A DNA stretch of 64,000 nucleotides from DATHZQ01 sp965216945 (lineage in GTDB: Bacteria; Actinomycetota; Acidimicrobiia; Spongiisociales; UBA5794). Both the position numbers and the translations under genes were made by a program. The notes under the pieces are model-generated. The model worked only from the letters and a program-made list of their open reading frames with translations. It was not told the origin of the DNA and searched no databases. Of this stretch, positions 44,001 to 51,772 are shown piece after piece; positions within the stretch are counted from its first letter, which is position 1; each line of letters starts with the position of its first letter. The DNA lies in NCBI GenBank assembly GCA_965216945.1, contig CBDCGU010000003.1, positions 806,001-870,000 on the forward strand, read 5' to 3'.

Positions 44001-44209
44001 ACGAGCAGCTCCATGGCCTCGCCGAGTGCCTCACCGGGAAGGTCCGGGTTGAGCCGACCGAGGGCGGCGGAGAGCCGGTCCTCGAGCACGACCTGGCCTG
44101 GGTGCTCACGGCCGAGAAGATGGTCATGGGAAGCGTCGGCGGTCTCCCAACCGAGCTCGGCGAGCAGGCTCAGACAGGCGAGCTCCAGCTCCAGCTCGTC
44201 GTGGATCAT
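41090..44209 (-). CDS. hsdR: Type I restriction enzyme, R (motor/endonuclease) subunit
   Basis: A 1039-residue subunit that hydrolyses ATP to translocate DNA and cuts it. The N-terminal nuclease core reads PDVLGFINGIPLLFIELK (Asp about 140, Glu-x-Lys at 154-156). The helicase part has Walker A TQGSGKS (290-296), TDRTDLDDQ, the DEAH box (ADEAHRTQY), AFTGTPL, and motif VI around QTIARANRVAQGK. A C-terminal helical region follows. Start at the ATG whose TGA overlap joins it to hsdS (ATGA at 44206-44209). Last gene of hsdM-hsdS-hsdR. Confidence 0.95.
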   Translation of the reverse strand: MIHDELELELACLSLLAELGWETADASHDHLLGREHPGQVVLEDRLSAALGRLNPDLPGEALGEAMELLVRTRPPGNPVRNNQEVYRLLKDGASVTVESSDGRIEAVNVSYVDWDDPVGNDFLAVRQLKIAGELFSRIPDVLGFINGIPLLFIELKAPHVEVEHGYTGNLTDYKDTIPSLFWFNGVAIISNGGDTRVGSFSAPWDHFGEWKRVSSEEEPPDTSIETALRGVCAPGRLMDIVENFTLFQEAPGGLIKILAKNHQYLGVNHALDSLSNIHLNDGRLGVFWHTQGSGKSFSMIFFSQKALRKLGGTYTFVIVTDRTDLDDQIYTNFASAGAVTEDEAQAQDGEHLKRLLTEDHRYVFTLIHKFRTPTGETYPTLSERDDIIIIADEAHRTQYDTLALNMRNALPNAAFLAFTGTPLIAGEERTRDVFGDYVSIYNFRQSIEDNATVPLYYENRSPEVVLENTALNEDMQRILEDAELDEDQEQRLAREFAREYHLITDEDRLDTVAADLVDHFINRGHQGKAMVVSIDKATAVKTYDRVQVKWAAALERLGADVEAASGERRQALEEHYAWLAATDMAVVVSGSQNEIAEMKAKGVDMLPHRQRLATERLDVKFKEPDDPLRIVFVCAMWLTGFDAPATSTIYLDKPMRNHTLMQTIARANRVAQGKAAGEIIDYIGVFRNLQEALAIYGSASGGGVGEGDLPVAPKEEQAAELRAMLDELLSFVAGYGVDLDAGLGVKGFDWVAWLSGAADALLVNDEVRREFLRKADAAARQWKAVKPHEAATEAQPLMTVVVRLAQKIRSHIGTPDISGVMGSVEQLLEESIGAHEVDIAKVERVNLAEIAFEALTELFGAGRKNTAAQQMRASLERQVDRLARLNPTRIDYQEKLQEVIDRYNDGTLNIEAFFEELKKMAASLSDEEQRHVREGLSEEELAIFDLLTKPEPTLTKSQAADVKRIAKDLIEKLKDELLVLDWKKRQVTRARVEVCIQDELDELPTIYDRRLYADKCSRVYEHVFEKYQGDGVSVYEFAA

Positions 44210-44784
44210 GCCGCCAACCACGAGATGTCGATGTCCAAGTCCGAGACATCGATCTCTCCTGAGATCAAGCGGGGGAGGAGGAGATCACGGGTCTGGCGGA
44301 GATTCTGATTCGTCGAGGTCAGGACCTCGACGAGCTTGAACATCGGCCCATCCTGTTCCTCGAAGGCCGTCACCAGATCCCGTGGGGGGCGCAAGACAGG
44401 AAGCCCAGTGAGCTCCTTCTTGTTGATCGCCTTGAAGATCGTGCCGCCGCCCATGGAGTCCTCTTCACGGAAGGTCCAGCCGAGTTGCCGGTGCAGGAAG
44501 CGAGGCTCCGCTCTTCGGCTCCGGATGGCGCTCAGTCCTCGGCCGATCACCATTCGATCGTTGGCGATGTTGATTCGGCCGACCGGTGCCCGCACAGAGA
44601 CGAGAACGTCGCCCGCTTCGGCAATGCGATTCTCGACAGTGCAATACTTGCGGTGAGCTGGGAAGTGCGTCCCAAAGTCAGATACTCCCTGGTGGAACGG
44701 CAATCCCTCGCCGTCCTCGTTGTAGAACTCCGACTTCGGGCTCTGCCCCATCGTGATGGAGGCTTCATTCTCCAGAGCCGCCAC
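44206..44784 (-). CDS. hsdS: Type I restriction specificity subunit HsdS, C-terminal half (separated by amber codon)
   Basis: About 192 residues holding the second target-recognition domain (ITMGQSPKSEFYN, LVSVRAPVGRINIA, GRGLSAIR, GGGTIFKAINKKELTGLPV) and the closing conserved coiled helix (LVEVLTSTNQNLRQTRDLLLPRLISGEIDV). The frame is the direct continuation of the N-terminal half, interrupted at 44875-44877. The listed start is a GTG with no ribosome site; if translated at all, it may start elsewhere or require amber read-through. Its stop overlaps the hsdR ATG. Confidence 0.75.
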   Translation of the reverse strand: MAALENEASITMGQSPKSEFYNEDGEGLPFHQGVSDFGTHFPAHRKYCTVENRIAEAGDVLVSVRAPVGRINIANDRMVIGRGLSAIRSRRAEPRFLHRQLGWTFREEDSMGGGTIFKAINKKELTGLPVLRPPRDLVTAFEEQDGPMFKLVEVLTSTNQNLRQTRDLLLPRLISGEIDVSDLDIDISWLAA

Positions 44785-44874
44785 CTCCCAGCCTGCTGGG
44801 ATGGGGCCGAGGGGGGAGTCGGTGAGGGAGACGGACTCGTGGCCGGGGTAGCGGAAGTGGACGAACCACTCCCG

Positions 44875-45429
44875 CTAGATCCCCTGCGCCATCTCCTCCA
44901 GGATTACGATCCGCCGCAGGTTGTTCTCGATCAACTCGTCATACGCCGCCAATACCACGGCAATCTTGCGCTGCGTCGGTAGAGGTGGGACATTCATGCG
45001 GAAGCTGAGGAGCTTGTCGAGAGAGAGATTGTCCTGTGTTGTTCCCCTGGATACTGCCTGCATCCGAAGCTTGGTGGCGTCGAGCAGGTACTTCACATAT
45101 CGGACGTCTGCGACCTCGGGGAAGCTCGTGAATCCAACGACGCTATCGGGAAAGCAGCCAGGTATTCCGAGGATGGCGGACTCGGCGATGTTGGCGGCGA
45201 TCGTGATGCACAACGTATCGGCTGGCCAGAGTCTGCTCTGGGCCAAGCCCTGCTCGTTGTAGGTCTGTGAGTACGACGTGAGGTGGAACTCCGCAGCCTT
45301 GACGTCGCCGGTCTGAAAAAAGGGGTACTCGCCACCGTAGAGAGTGGGGTCATTGCGTGGGCGATGACGCGAGCGGCCTCGCTCCACCGTGCCGAGTTCA
45401 TCGAGCGTGTGAGGGGCCCATTCGGTCAT
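44875..45429 (-). CDS. hsdS: Type I restriction specificity subunit HsdS, N-terminal half (ends at amber codon)
   Basis: A 184-residue product with the first target-recognition domain (YPFFQTGDVKAAEFHLTSYSQTYNEQGLAQSR, TLCITIAANIAESAILG) and the first conserved helix (PLPTQRKIAVVLAAYDELIENNLRRIVILEEMAQGI). It stops at a TAG where HsdS proteins have Tyr in ...AIYREWFVHFRYPGHE; the codons after the stop read exactly REWFVHFRYPGHESV. One C-to-G change (TAC to TAG) explains the split. Half-size HsdS proteins can dimerise in some systems, so activity is not excluded. Starts 4 bp from the hsdM stop. Confidence 0.85.
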   Translation of the reverse strand: MTEWAPHTLDELGTVERGRSRHRPRNDPTLYGGEYPFFQTGDVKAAEFHLTSYSQTYNEQGLAQSRLWPADTLCITIAANIAESAILGIPGCFPDSVVGFTSFPEVADVRYVKYLLDATKLRMQAVSRGTTQDNLSLDKLLSFRMNVPPLPTQRKIAVVLAAYDELIENNLRRIVILEEMAQGI

Positions 45430-45433
45430 CTGC

Positions 45434-46987
45434 CTAGCCACCAAGTATGTTCTGGGCGTTACGACCGATCTGCTCGGCCATCTCGGCAGCCCCGATCGAC
45501 AGTCCCTGGAACTCCTCGGTCAGTTCGCCGAAGCGTTCGGCAAAGTCGAAGTCCTCTTCCTCGCCGTCGGCGACTCCGACGTAGCGGCCGGGGTTGAGGC
45601 TCCAGCCGTGGGCTCCGATCTCGTCGATGGTGGCGACCTTGCACAGGCCGGCCACGTCGACGTACGTGCCGTCGGGGAAGCGCTCCTCGATCAACTCTGC
45701 GGAGCCGTCCCGGAACTCGGGATCGTCACCTCGGTAGAGGCGCACGATGTTGGCAAGGAACTCGTGCTGCTCCGGCGTGAATTCCCGTAGGGCCCGGGTC
45801 ACCTGGGTGAACACGTGGCGGGCGTCGAGGAACAGCACCTGATCGGCCCGGTCGGTTCCCCGTTTGCCTTTGTCGAGGAACCAGAGGGTGACGGGGAGAG
45901 TGACGGTGTAGAAGAAGTTCGATCCGACGGCCACGATCACGTCGACCTGGCGGTCCTCGATCAGTTTGCGGCGGATCGCCAGCTCGGAGTGGCGGGCATC
46001 GGAGGCGGAGTTGGCCATCACGAACCCGGCCCGGCCCCGGTCGCTCAACGCCGAGGAGAAGATCTGGATCCACAGGTAGTTGGCGTTGTCCACCGAGGGG
46101 ATGCCGTGGGCGAAGCGGGGGTCGTCCTTGATGCGTTCCTTGTCGACACCGTTGACGTTGAACGGCGGGTTGGCCATCACGTAGTCGAAACGGCCGGGAG
46201 ACTTGAAGGGGTCCTCGTAGTAGGTGTTGACCGACTGGATGTCGCCAGATAAGCCGTGAACGGCGAGGTTCATCTTGGCGATCTTGACGGTGCCGTCGAC
46301 CCGCTCCTGCCCGAAGATCGACAGGTCGCTGATGGCGTTGCCCTTGTGCTCGTCGGCGAACCGGGCCGACTGGACGAACATGCCGCCCGACCCGCACGCC
46401 GGGTCGTACACCCGGCCCTCGAAGGGTTGGATGATGTCGACGATGAGCTTGACGATCGACGTCGGGGTGAAGAACTCGCCGCCTCGCTGGCCCTCGGTCA
46501 TGGCGAAGTTGCCGAGGAAGTACTCGTAGATCTTCCCGAAGGCGTCGCCCTCGATGTCGTCGGGGATCGATCCGATTAACCGCAACAGCTCCAACAGCAC
46601 CGGCTTCTCGAACGACCCGTAGTCCCGGGGGAGGACGCCCTTGAGGTCCGGGTTCTGGTCTTCGATCGCCGCCATCGCATCGTTCACAGCCCGTCCAATG
46701 TCCGCCGACTCCGGCAGCACCCGCAGGTAGCCGTACCGGGCGGTCTCCGGCACGTACATCACCCCGAGCGCCTGGTAGTCGGCCTTCCCCACCTCACGGC
46801 GGGCGCTCTTCTTGGCAAACAGCTCCTTCTCGGCCTGGGTGAACCGCACATCGGCGTAGCGAAGGAAGATAAGCCCTAGCACCGGCGTCGAGTAGTCCGC
46901 CGCCCGCAATTTGGAGTTCGCCCGCAGTTGATCTGCGGCTGCCCACAACCGATTCTCCAGCTCCCGCAGCTTCTCGGCGTCAGTCAT
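45434..46987 (-). CDS. hsdM: Type I restriction-modification DNA methyltransferase subunit
   Basis: A 517-residue N6-adenine methyltransferase that modifies the host recognition site together with HsdS. The N-terminal helical domain (LRELENRLWAAADQLRANSKL) is followed by the SAM-binding motif DPACGSGG (195-202) and the catalytic NPPF (273-276), plus the family stretch QRGGEFFTPTSIVKLIVDII. Length is normal. First gene of the hsdM-hsdS-hsdR operon. It is intact, so methylation depends only on whether the split HsdS still works. Confidence 0.96.
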   Translation of the reverse strand: MTDAEKLRELENRLWAAADQLRANSKLRAADYSTPVLGLIFLRYADVRFTQAEKELFAKKSARREVGKADYQALGVMYVPETARYGYLRVLPESADIGRAVNDAMAAIEDQNPDLKGVLPRDYGSFEKPVLLELLRLIGSIPDDIEGDAFGKIYEYFLGNFAMTEGQRGGEFFTPTSIVKLIVDIIQPFEGRVYDPACGSGGMFVQSARFADEHKGNAISDLSIFGQERVDGTVKIAKMNLAVHGLSGDIQSVNTYYEDPFKSPGRFDYVMANPPFNVNGVDKERIKDDPRFAHGIPSVDNANYLWIQIFSSALSDRGRAGFVMANSASDARHSELAIRRKLIEDRQVDVIVAVGSNFFYTVTLPVTLWFLDKGKRGTDRADQVLFLDARHVFTQVTRALREFTPEQHEFLANIVRLYRGDDPEFRDGSAELIEERFPDGTYVDVAGLCKVATIDEIGAHGWSLNPGRYVGVADGEEEDFDFAERFGELTEEFQGLSIGAAEMAEQIGRNAQNILGG

Positions 46988-47188
46988 TGCCTGGACCTGT
47001 CACGATCGACCCCCGTCAGCGGTGCCACCACAGGTGCGCCGAGGTTACCAATCGCATTGTTCGACATCGGCTCCCGCCTTCACCCTGCAGCGAATTGCGA
47101 GGGCAGGACAGGGTGCCGTCAGATAGCGGCGTCCCGAAAACGGCGATCGCATAGGTCACGCCCACAGCTCGGAGCGTTCCGCTGCTAG

Positions 47189-48888
47189 CCCCGATCATTC
47201 ATGGGGTGTGATCTGGGTCGTGTTGGGGGTGCGCGAAAACGCCCTCCTGGTGCGGGATACTGAGGTTGTCGAAGCCGTCAGTTTCCGAGAACAGGAGGGC
47301 ATCTCCGAGATGAACGGTACCAGCGTCGGCAACGTGGCTGTGGAAGCCGGCGGTACTCAGGTTGTTGGCCATGTTGGACTGCACGCGTTGGGGGCTTTCG
47401 CGGACCGGCTCGGTGTCCCAGGGGTGCTGTCATCAGCGGTCGGCTGGGACGGTCCAGGGATCCCGACACATGACCGGGGCCGGGTCCTATCTCATGTGAT
47501 GTTGATGCTTGCTGGTGGCGGCGAGTCGTGTGCCGATATTGAGTTCCTCGCTTCTCAGGGTCGGCTGTTCGGTGAGGTGGCGTCGGACACGACCATGTAT
47601 CGCACTTTCACCGAAAGTCTCACTCCCGACGCGGTCGGCAGGGCCTGTGAGGCGTGGGCCGAGGTTCGTGCCGAGGTGTGGCGACGCACCACCGTGGTCG
47701 ACGGTGACGGCCCGGTGATGTTGGATGTTGATGCGTCGCTGGTTGAGATCCATTCTGAGAACAAGGACGGCGCCGCGGCGCATTTCAGGGGCGGGTTCGG
47801 GTTCCACCCGTTGTTCTGTTTCGCCGATGGAACCGGTGATGTCTTGTCGGGGATGCTGCGGCCCGGCAATGCCGCGGCCAACGACACGACGGATCTCTTG
47901 GCTGTCGTCGACGACGCCGTCTCACAGCTCCCCCCGGATATCGCGGCCGGTCACCAGCGAGGCGACGACGCCGAGCTCGTTACGCGCCGGGTGGTGGTGC
48001 GTTCCGATTCGGCAGGAGGCACCCACACGTTCACCCACGGGCTCCGGGAACGCAACATCGGGTTCCAGGTCGTCGCCCGCGCCCAGGACGCGGTGCGAGC
48101 GGCGATCGTGGCCGCGAACGAAGACCCCGAACGGTGGGAGAGGGCGCTGGGCCAGAACGGCGAGCCGGTCAAACCGACCGACCGGAGTCTGGTCGCAGCC
48201 GTCTGCGAAGTCACTGACCTCGTCGACATGACCCGCTGGCCCGAAGGGACCCGTTTGATCATCCGCCGCCAGCCTCATCATCCTGGCTCTCAGACCAGCC
48301 TGCTTCCCGATCTCGACTACCGGTTCTGGGGCCACTACACCGACCTCGCCGGCGACCCGGCCGAACTCGATCGGCAGATGAGAGCCCACGCTCATGTCGA
48401 AGACCACATTGGACGATTGAAGAACTCCGGGCTCCAACGGTTCCCGTTCACCGACTGGGAAGCGAATCAGGCATGGCTCCAGACCATCATGTGGGCTTCG
48501 GATCTCGTTGCGTGGTTCCAGCTGCTGTGCCTCACCGGCCCGTTGGCGAGAGCGAAACCAAGACGACTCAGATGGGCCCTCTGGCATACCCCGGCCCGCA
48601 TCATCCGAACCGCAAGACGTGACATCGTGCGTATCGTCGACGGCTGGCCCACGGCCAATCAGATCGTCGCCACCTACCGAGCCATCGCCGCGCTCACCTG
48701 ACCAACCCGCCCCAAAACGCAGGCACGACCACCGTCGACGGGTCGATCACACACGCCCCGAATCATCACGGAACCACCCTCGACACGATCATCCGAACCC
48801 ATCACGATCATCACCGCAAACACCAGCCACCACGGCGCCCTCAACACACCCAGAACCCCTCATCACCGAATCCCGTGAATGATCGGGG
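47189..48888 (+). mobile_element. IS1380-family insertion sequence (1.7 kb)
   Basis: Ends carry inverted repeats: the left starts CCCCGATCATTCATGGG and the right, read inward, starts CCCCGATCATTCACGGG (one mismatch in the first 17). The sequence CTAG flanks both ends directly (47185-47188 and 48889-48892), a 4-bp target duplication typical of this family. One transposase gene fills most of the element. It sits between hsdM and fic and breaks no recognisable gene; both ends look intact, so it may be recent. Confidence 0.9.
47310..48701 (+). CDS. IS1380-family transposase
   Basis: A 463-residue DDE transposase. Family-like stretches include LSHVMLMLAGGGESCADIEFL, VMLDVDASLVEIHSENKDGAAAHFRGGFGFHPLFCF (first catalytic Asp), a second acidic strand VVVRSDSAGGTHTF, and the C-terminal AHVEDHIGRLKNSGLQRFPFTDWEANQAWL containing the catalytic Glu. 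Start at MNGTSVGN; the frame reaches upstream into the left inverted repeat. The gene appears whole. Confidence 0.92.
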   Translation: MNGTSVGNVAVEAGGTQVVGHVGLHALGAFADRLGVPGVLSSAVGWDGPGIPTHDRGRVLSHVMLMLAGGGESCADIEFLASQGRLFGEVASDTTMYRTFTESLTPDAVGRACEAWAEVRAEVWRRTTVVDGDGPVMLDVDASLVEIHSENKDGAAAHFRGGFGFHPLFCFADGTGDVLSGMLRPGNAAANDTTDLLAVVDDAVSQLPPDIAAGHQRGDDAELVTRRVVVRSDSAGGTHTFTHGLRERNIGFQVVARAQDAVRAAIVAANEDPERWERALGQNGEPVKPTDRSLVAAVCEVTDLVDMTRWPEGTRLIIRRQPHHPGSQTSLLPDLDYRFWGHYTDLAGDPAELDRQMRAHAHVEDHIGRLKNSGLQRFPFTDWEANQAWLQTIMWASDLVAWFQLLCLTGPLARAKPRRLRWALWHTPARIIRTARRDIVRIVDGWPTANQIVATYRAIAALT

Positions 48889-49145
48889 CTAGCTGTGATA
48901 ACCGGGCCTCTCTTCCCGACCTCTCCTGCGCGAGAACCGTCATTTCTGACTTCTGGAGGCGGCCACCGCAACGTGGAGCGTCAGACCGGGCGGCGCCGGA
49001 TCGTCCTCGTTGAGAGAGAGCTGCCAGGTGGACGCGTCGTGGGACAGGAGAACGCAGAACGCCTCGAGTGAGACGCGAATCCACGCGGCACCAAGCCGCG
49101 CACATGCGGCGCTACTAGCGGCGCACCGTCCGGGCGCCTCCGGGG

Positions 49146-50522
49146 CTATGGGGCTGCCACTCGACCTCGGGACTTGGAGTTGCTCGCTGCCGCTATGCCG
49201 CGCAAGCGCTCTGCGAGGTCATCCGGCGCGACGAAGACAACCCGGGTCCCGATCTTTCGTCGCACGAGGAGGCCGCGATCGGCCAGATCGTTCAGGTCTG
49301 TCCGGGCAGTCTGACGGACAACTCGATGGCTTGTTGCGTGCGACATGTAGGTATACGCGTGCAACGGGTTCCTGAGCGCATGTCCGAGAAGCGCTACCTG
49401 GCGATGGTTCAGATCGGCAGACGCCACCAGCTTCTTCACTTCGCTGACTTCGTGGCTCTTCTTCACGAGGTATGCCTTCAGCGCGTCTATCGCGCGATCG
49501 ATCACCCGCAGCTGATGTAGCACGAAGTATGTCAGGTCGTTGTCGTCAGTCTCCGTGAACAGGAACGCACGAGCGTACTGTGCTGGGCCGGTCTTCAGAA
49601 TCCTCGAAATCGAGATGTACTCCGCCAGCCAGTAGTTGTGGTGAAGCATCGACCAGTAGAAGAGTGCTCGGGCCGTCCGACCGTTCCCATCCTCGAACGG
49701 ATGATCGTACGCCAGCCAAAAGTGCAGAATGATCGACCGGATCACCGGATGCAGGAATCGCTTCTGTTGCCCCTGGGCGTTTGCGAAGTCGCACAGCAGC
49801 TTCAGGCGTCCCGGGAGATCTTCAGCAGGGGGCGGTTCGTGCACGATGACATGATCCTGCTCGTCCCAGACTTTGACCCTGTCCTCATCCGGGCGCTGGA
49901 GTCGCCCAGCTGCGTCAGGATTGTCGAGTGTGCCTTCGGTGACGATGCGATGCAGCTCAAGCACGAGCTCGGGTGACAAGTTCTCACGGCGCACTTCTCG
50001 TACAAACTCCATGGCCCGATAGTTGTTGACGATCATGAGTTCGTCGCGCGTTCGAGGCCTGGTACCTAGCCGGATTATGGTCTGAGCTTGTTTACGGCTG
50101 GTGACAGCTCCCTCAAGCTGACTACTTCGGACCGCCTCCTCCACAAGTGATGAGAAGAGGAATCTCGTTCGCGTGCCCGGGTTGACGATTTCCTCAGGGG
50201 CCGCGATCTGTCCCATCAGATTGCCGTCGATGTGGTGCAGGAGCTCAAGCGCGGTGTCGGGCACGCCGAATACGAAAGGTCGCCCAGCTACCCCATCGAA
50301 ACCGGGAACACGCCGCGTAGAACGAGACCACTTCGTCGCAAGCCACCACTCCTCGTGAGACTCGAGCCCGTCAGGGAGTGGTCGCCATCGCAACTGATCC
50401 CAATGCAGATACCGCTCGTCTACCTCGTCGGCGACTCGCACCATGCGCTGCAAACGGTGTGGTTTGTCCGCGATCCCCTGGATGATGTCGTCGAGACGCG
50501 GCGGTGGCTTGGGTCTCCGCAC
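49146..50522 (-). CDS. Fic-domain protein with C-terminal winged helix
   Basis: A 458-residue Fic protein, a family that transfers AMP (or related groups) onto hydroxyl side chains of target proteins. The catalytic motif is complete: HPFEDGNGRTAR (274-285). An inhibitory-helix motif SSQLEG (133-138) lies before the Fic core, as in class II Fic proteins that are self-restrained. The C-terminal 90 residues (LNHRQVALLGHALRNP ... VRQTARTDLNDLADRGLLVRRKIGTRVVF) form a winged helix-turn-helix. Start at GTG 50522, with GGGAG six bases upstream, leaves the palindromic operators in the 5' region. Autoregulation through the winged helix is inferred. Confidence 0.9.
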   Translation of the reverse strand: MRRPKPPPRLDDIIQGIADKPHRLQRMVRVADEVDERYLHWDQLRWRPLPDGLESHEEWWLATKWSRSTRRVPGFDGVAGRPFVFGVPDTALELLHHIDGNLMGQIAAPEEIVNPGTRTRFLFSSLVEEAVRSSQLEGAVTSRKQAQTIIRLGTRPRTRDELMIVNNYRAMEFVREVRRENLSPELVLELHRIVTEGTLDNPDAAGRLQRPDEDRVKVWDEQDHVIVHEPPPAEDLPGRLKLLCDFANAQGQQKRFLHPVIRSIILHFWLAYDHPFEDGNGRTARALFYWSMLHHNYWLAEYISISRILKTGPAQYARAFLFTETDDNDLTYFVLHQLRVIDRAIDALKAYLVKKSHEVSEVKKLVASADLNHRQVALLGHALRNPLHAYTYMSHATSHRVVRQTARTDLNDLADRGLLVRRKIGTRVVFVAPDDLAERLRGIAAASNSKSRGRVAAP

Positions 50523-50539
50523 GCAGGGCTCCCATGTTT

Positions 50540-50608
50540 CACGTGCTAACATCGCGCATGTTAGCACGTGAAGCTGCTAATAGGGTGCTAACATCGAAAC
50601 ATTTAGCA
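50540..50608 (-). promoter_or_regulatory. Array of TGCTAA operator-like motifs upstream of fic
   Basis: A perfect inverted repeat with 13-bp arms (CACGTGCTAACAT and its complement, 50540-50552 and 50558-50570, 5-bp spacer) is followed by further TGCTAA copies: five in all, at 50544, 50561 (inverted), 50575, 50586 and 50603 (inverted). All lie just upstream of the preferred fic start codon. The density and symmetry point to a regulator that binds several half-sites. Confidence 0.7.
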
Positions 50609-50766
50609 GGCGCAGGCCTGGTGTGGACCAACCTCGTCGCTCGTGGCGCCAACCCGATTCCCAGTTGCCGAGATGAGAGGCGACGATCCACACCTAGCAG
50701 CAGCTCGAGGCAGTGGCACCGGGGCACGGTCACAGGAACCAGTACCTACCGTCAAGTCGGCAATCC

Positions 50767-51207
50767 CTAGACATGGTGCGGCCAGTCAATCTCCAAGGTG
50801 TAGATCACATCGCCTTCGCATCCGGGAACCTGCGGTGCGGTTCGTCGCAACCCGAGCACCTTGATGATCCCTTCCAGCGCCCCGATAGCCCCCGACGGAG
50901 ACCACTCCATCAGCAGCTCGCCATCCAGGTAGATGGGCTGCCCGCGATAGATCCGCGGCCACCCAGCCATACACGCCTCGTACACCTCGAGGAAGCGTTC
51001 CACGACCCAGTCGGCGTCGATACCCAACCGGGCGGATCGGTCCTGTTGCGCGCTGCGGATGGCGTAGGCGATGTCGGGGCGTCGCATCAGGTCACGGCCG
51101 GTCTGGCGTGCTCGGGTGGGTGCGTAGCCGGCTTCGGTGGCGGCCTTGGAGGCGTTGCCGTGCGTGAGGTACCGGTCGACGAAGTGGCGATGCTTGTCAC
51201 GCATCAT
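50767..51207 (-). CDS. Phage terminase small subunit-like protein
   Basis: A 146-residue protein whose N terminus matches the terminase_2 small-subunit helix-turn-helix: DKHRHFVDRYLTHGNASKAATEAGYAPTRARQTGRDLMRRPDIAYAIRSA. Small terminases select phage DNA for packaging; on satellites they redirect helper-phage packaging. No large terminase, portal or capsid gene is present. Start at one of two adjacent ATGs (51207 or 51204). An inverted repeat GTTAC-GAAAA-GTAAC (51231-51245) lies just upstream and may be an operator. Confidence 0.78.
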   Translation of the reverse strand: MMRDKHRHFVDRYLTHGNASKAATEAGYAPTRARQTGRDLMRRPDIAYAIRSAQQDRSARLGIDADWVVERFLEVYEACMAGWPRIYRGQPIYLDGELLMEWSPSGAIGALEGIIKVLGLRRTAPQVPGCEGDVIYTLEIDWPHHV

Positions 51208-51230
51208 CAGACGCAGCAAACATATTTCCT

Positions 51231-51245
51231 GTTACGAAAAGTAAC
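51231..51245. promoter_or_regulatory. Short inverted repeat upstream of the terminase-like gene
   Basis: GTTAC / GTAAC arms around GAAAA, 24 bp before the start of the terminase-like gene, in an AT-richer patch. Candidate operator or promoter element; no regulator is identified. Confidence 0.3.
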
Positions 51246-51433
51246 GTTAGCGTGCGCGCGACCAAGCGTGAACAGTCGGAGAGGGACCCGACTGGAACCA
51301 TGGGACCCATGCCAGATGGTCGTACGTGCGTCGTCATTCCGTCCTCCTCGACAGCCACCAAAGCCAGGCAAGGCAATTCGACAACACACCTGGGCGGTGT
51401 TCCGCACGGCCGCAGCTATTCGTGATGTGTGCT

Positions 51434-51772
51434 TCACGTTCGGTCCTTCCGGTTTGTAGCTGGTCGCGTCTGGCGTTCGTTGAGCAGGTCGGCGAACGCC
51501 AGCACCAGCCTCTGGAGGCGCTGGTCACAGTTCCGGCACCACGGCAGTTGGTAGAGGTCAGGGGCGGCTTGCCACCTCGGCGAAGGCCGGTAGCCGCACA
51601 AGGTGAGCGGCACCCATGAGACATCAGCCACATTGGTTGCGGCGGCGAGCGTCACGGTGCCGGGTGCCACGACGAGATGTGTTCGCCCCGAGGTCGAGAC
51701 GACCGCCTGTGCGCCGGCGAGCGACCGGCGGACCGCAACAGCCGCATTCGCCGAGTGGGCCTCACGCCTCAC
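51434..51772 (-). CDS. Hypothetical protein coupled to the RepA-like gene
   Basis: A 112-residue product. Its GTG overlaps the TGA of the RepA-like gene (GTGA), so it is probably translated from the same message. A possible metal site is formed by PLTLCGYRP and LPWCRNCDQRL (CxxC). The N-terminal half is hydrophobic-polar alternating (GRTHLVVAPGTVTLAAATNVADVSW). The gene is on the island's core replication segment; function unknown. Confidence 0.55.
   Translation of the reverse strand: MRREAHSANAAVAVRRSLAGAQAVVSTSGRTHLVVAPGTVTLAAATNVADVSWVPLTLCGYRPSPRWQAAPDLYQLPWCRNCDQRLQRLVLAFADLLNERQTRPATNRKDRT

Noticed and set aside
44821..44874. The gap between the two hsdS halves as a true intergenic region with two separate specificity genes
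   Set aside because: The gap translates in the same frame as REWFVHFRYPGHESVSLTDSPLGPIPAGWEV-like linker sequence found inside single-chain HsdS, so it is one gene with a stop codon.
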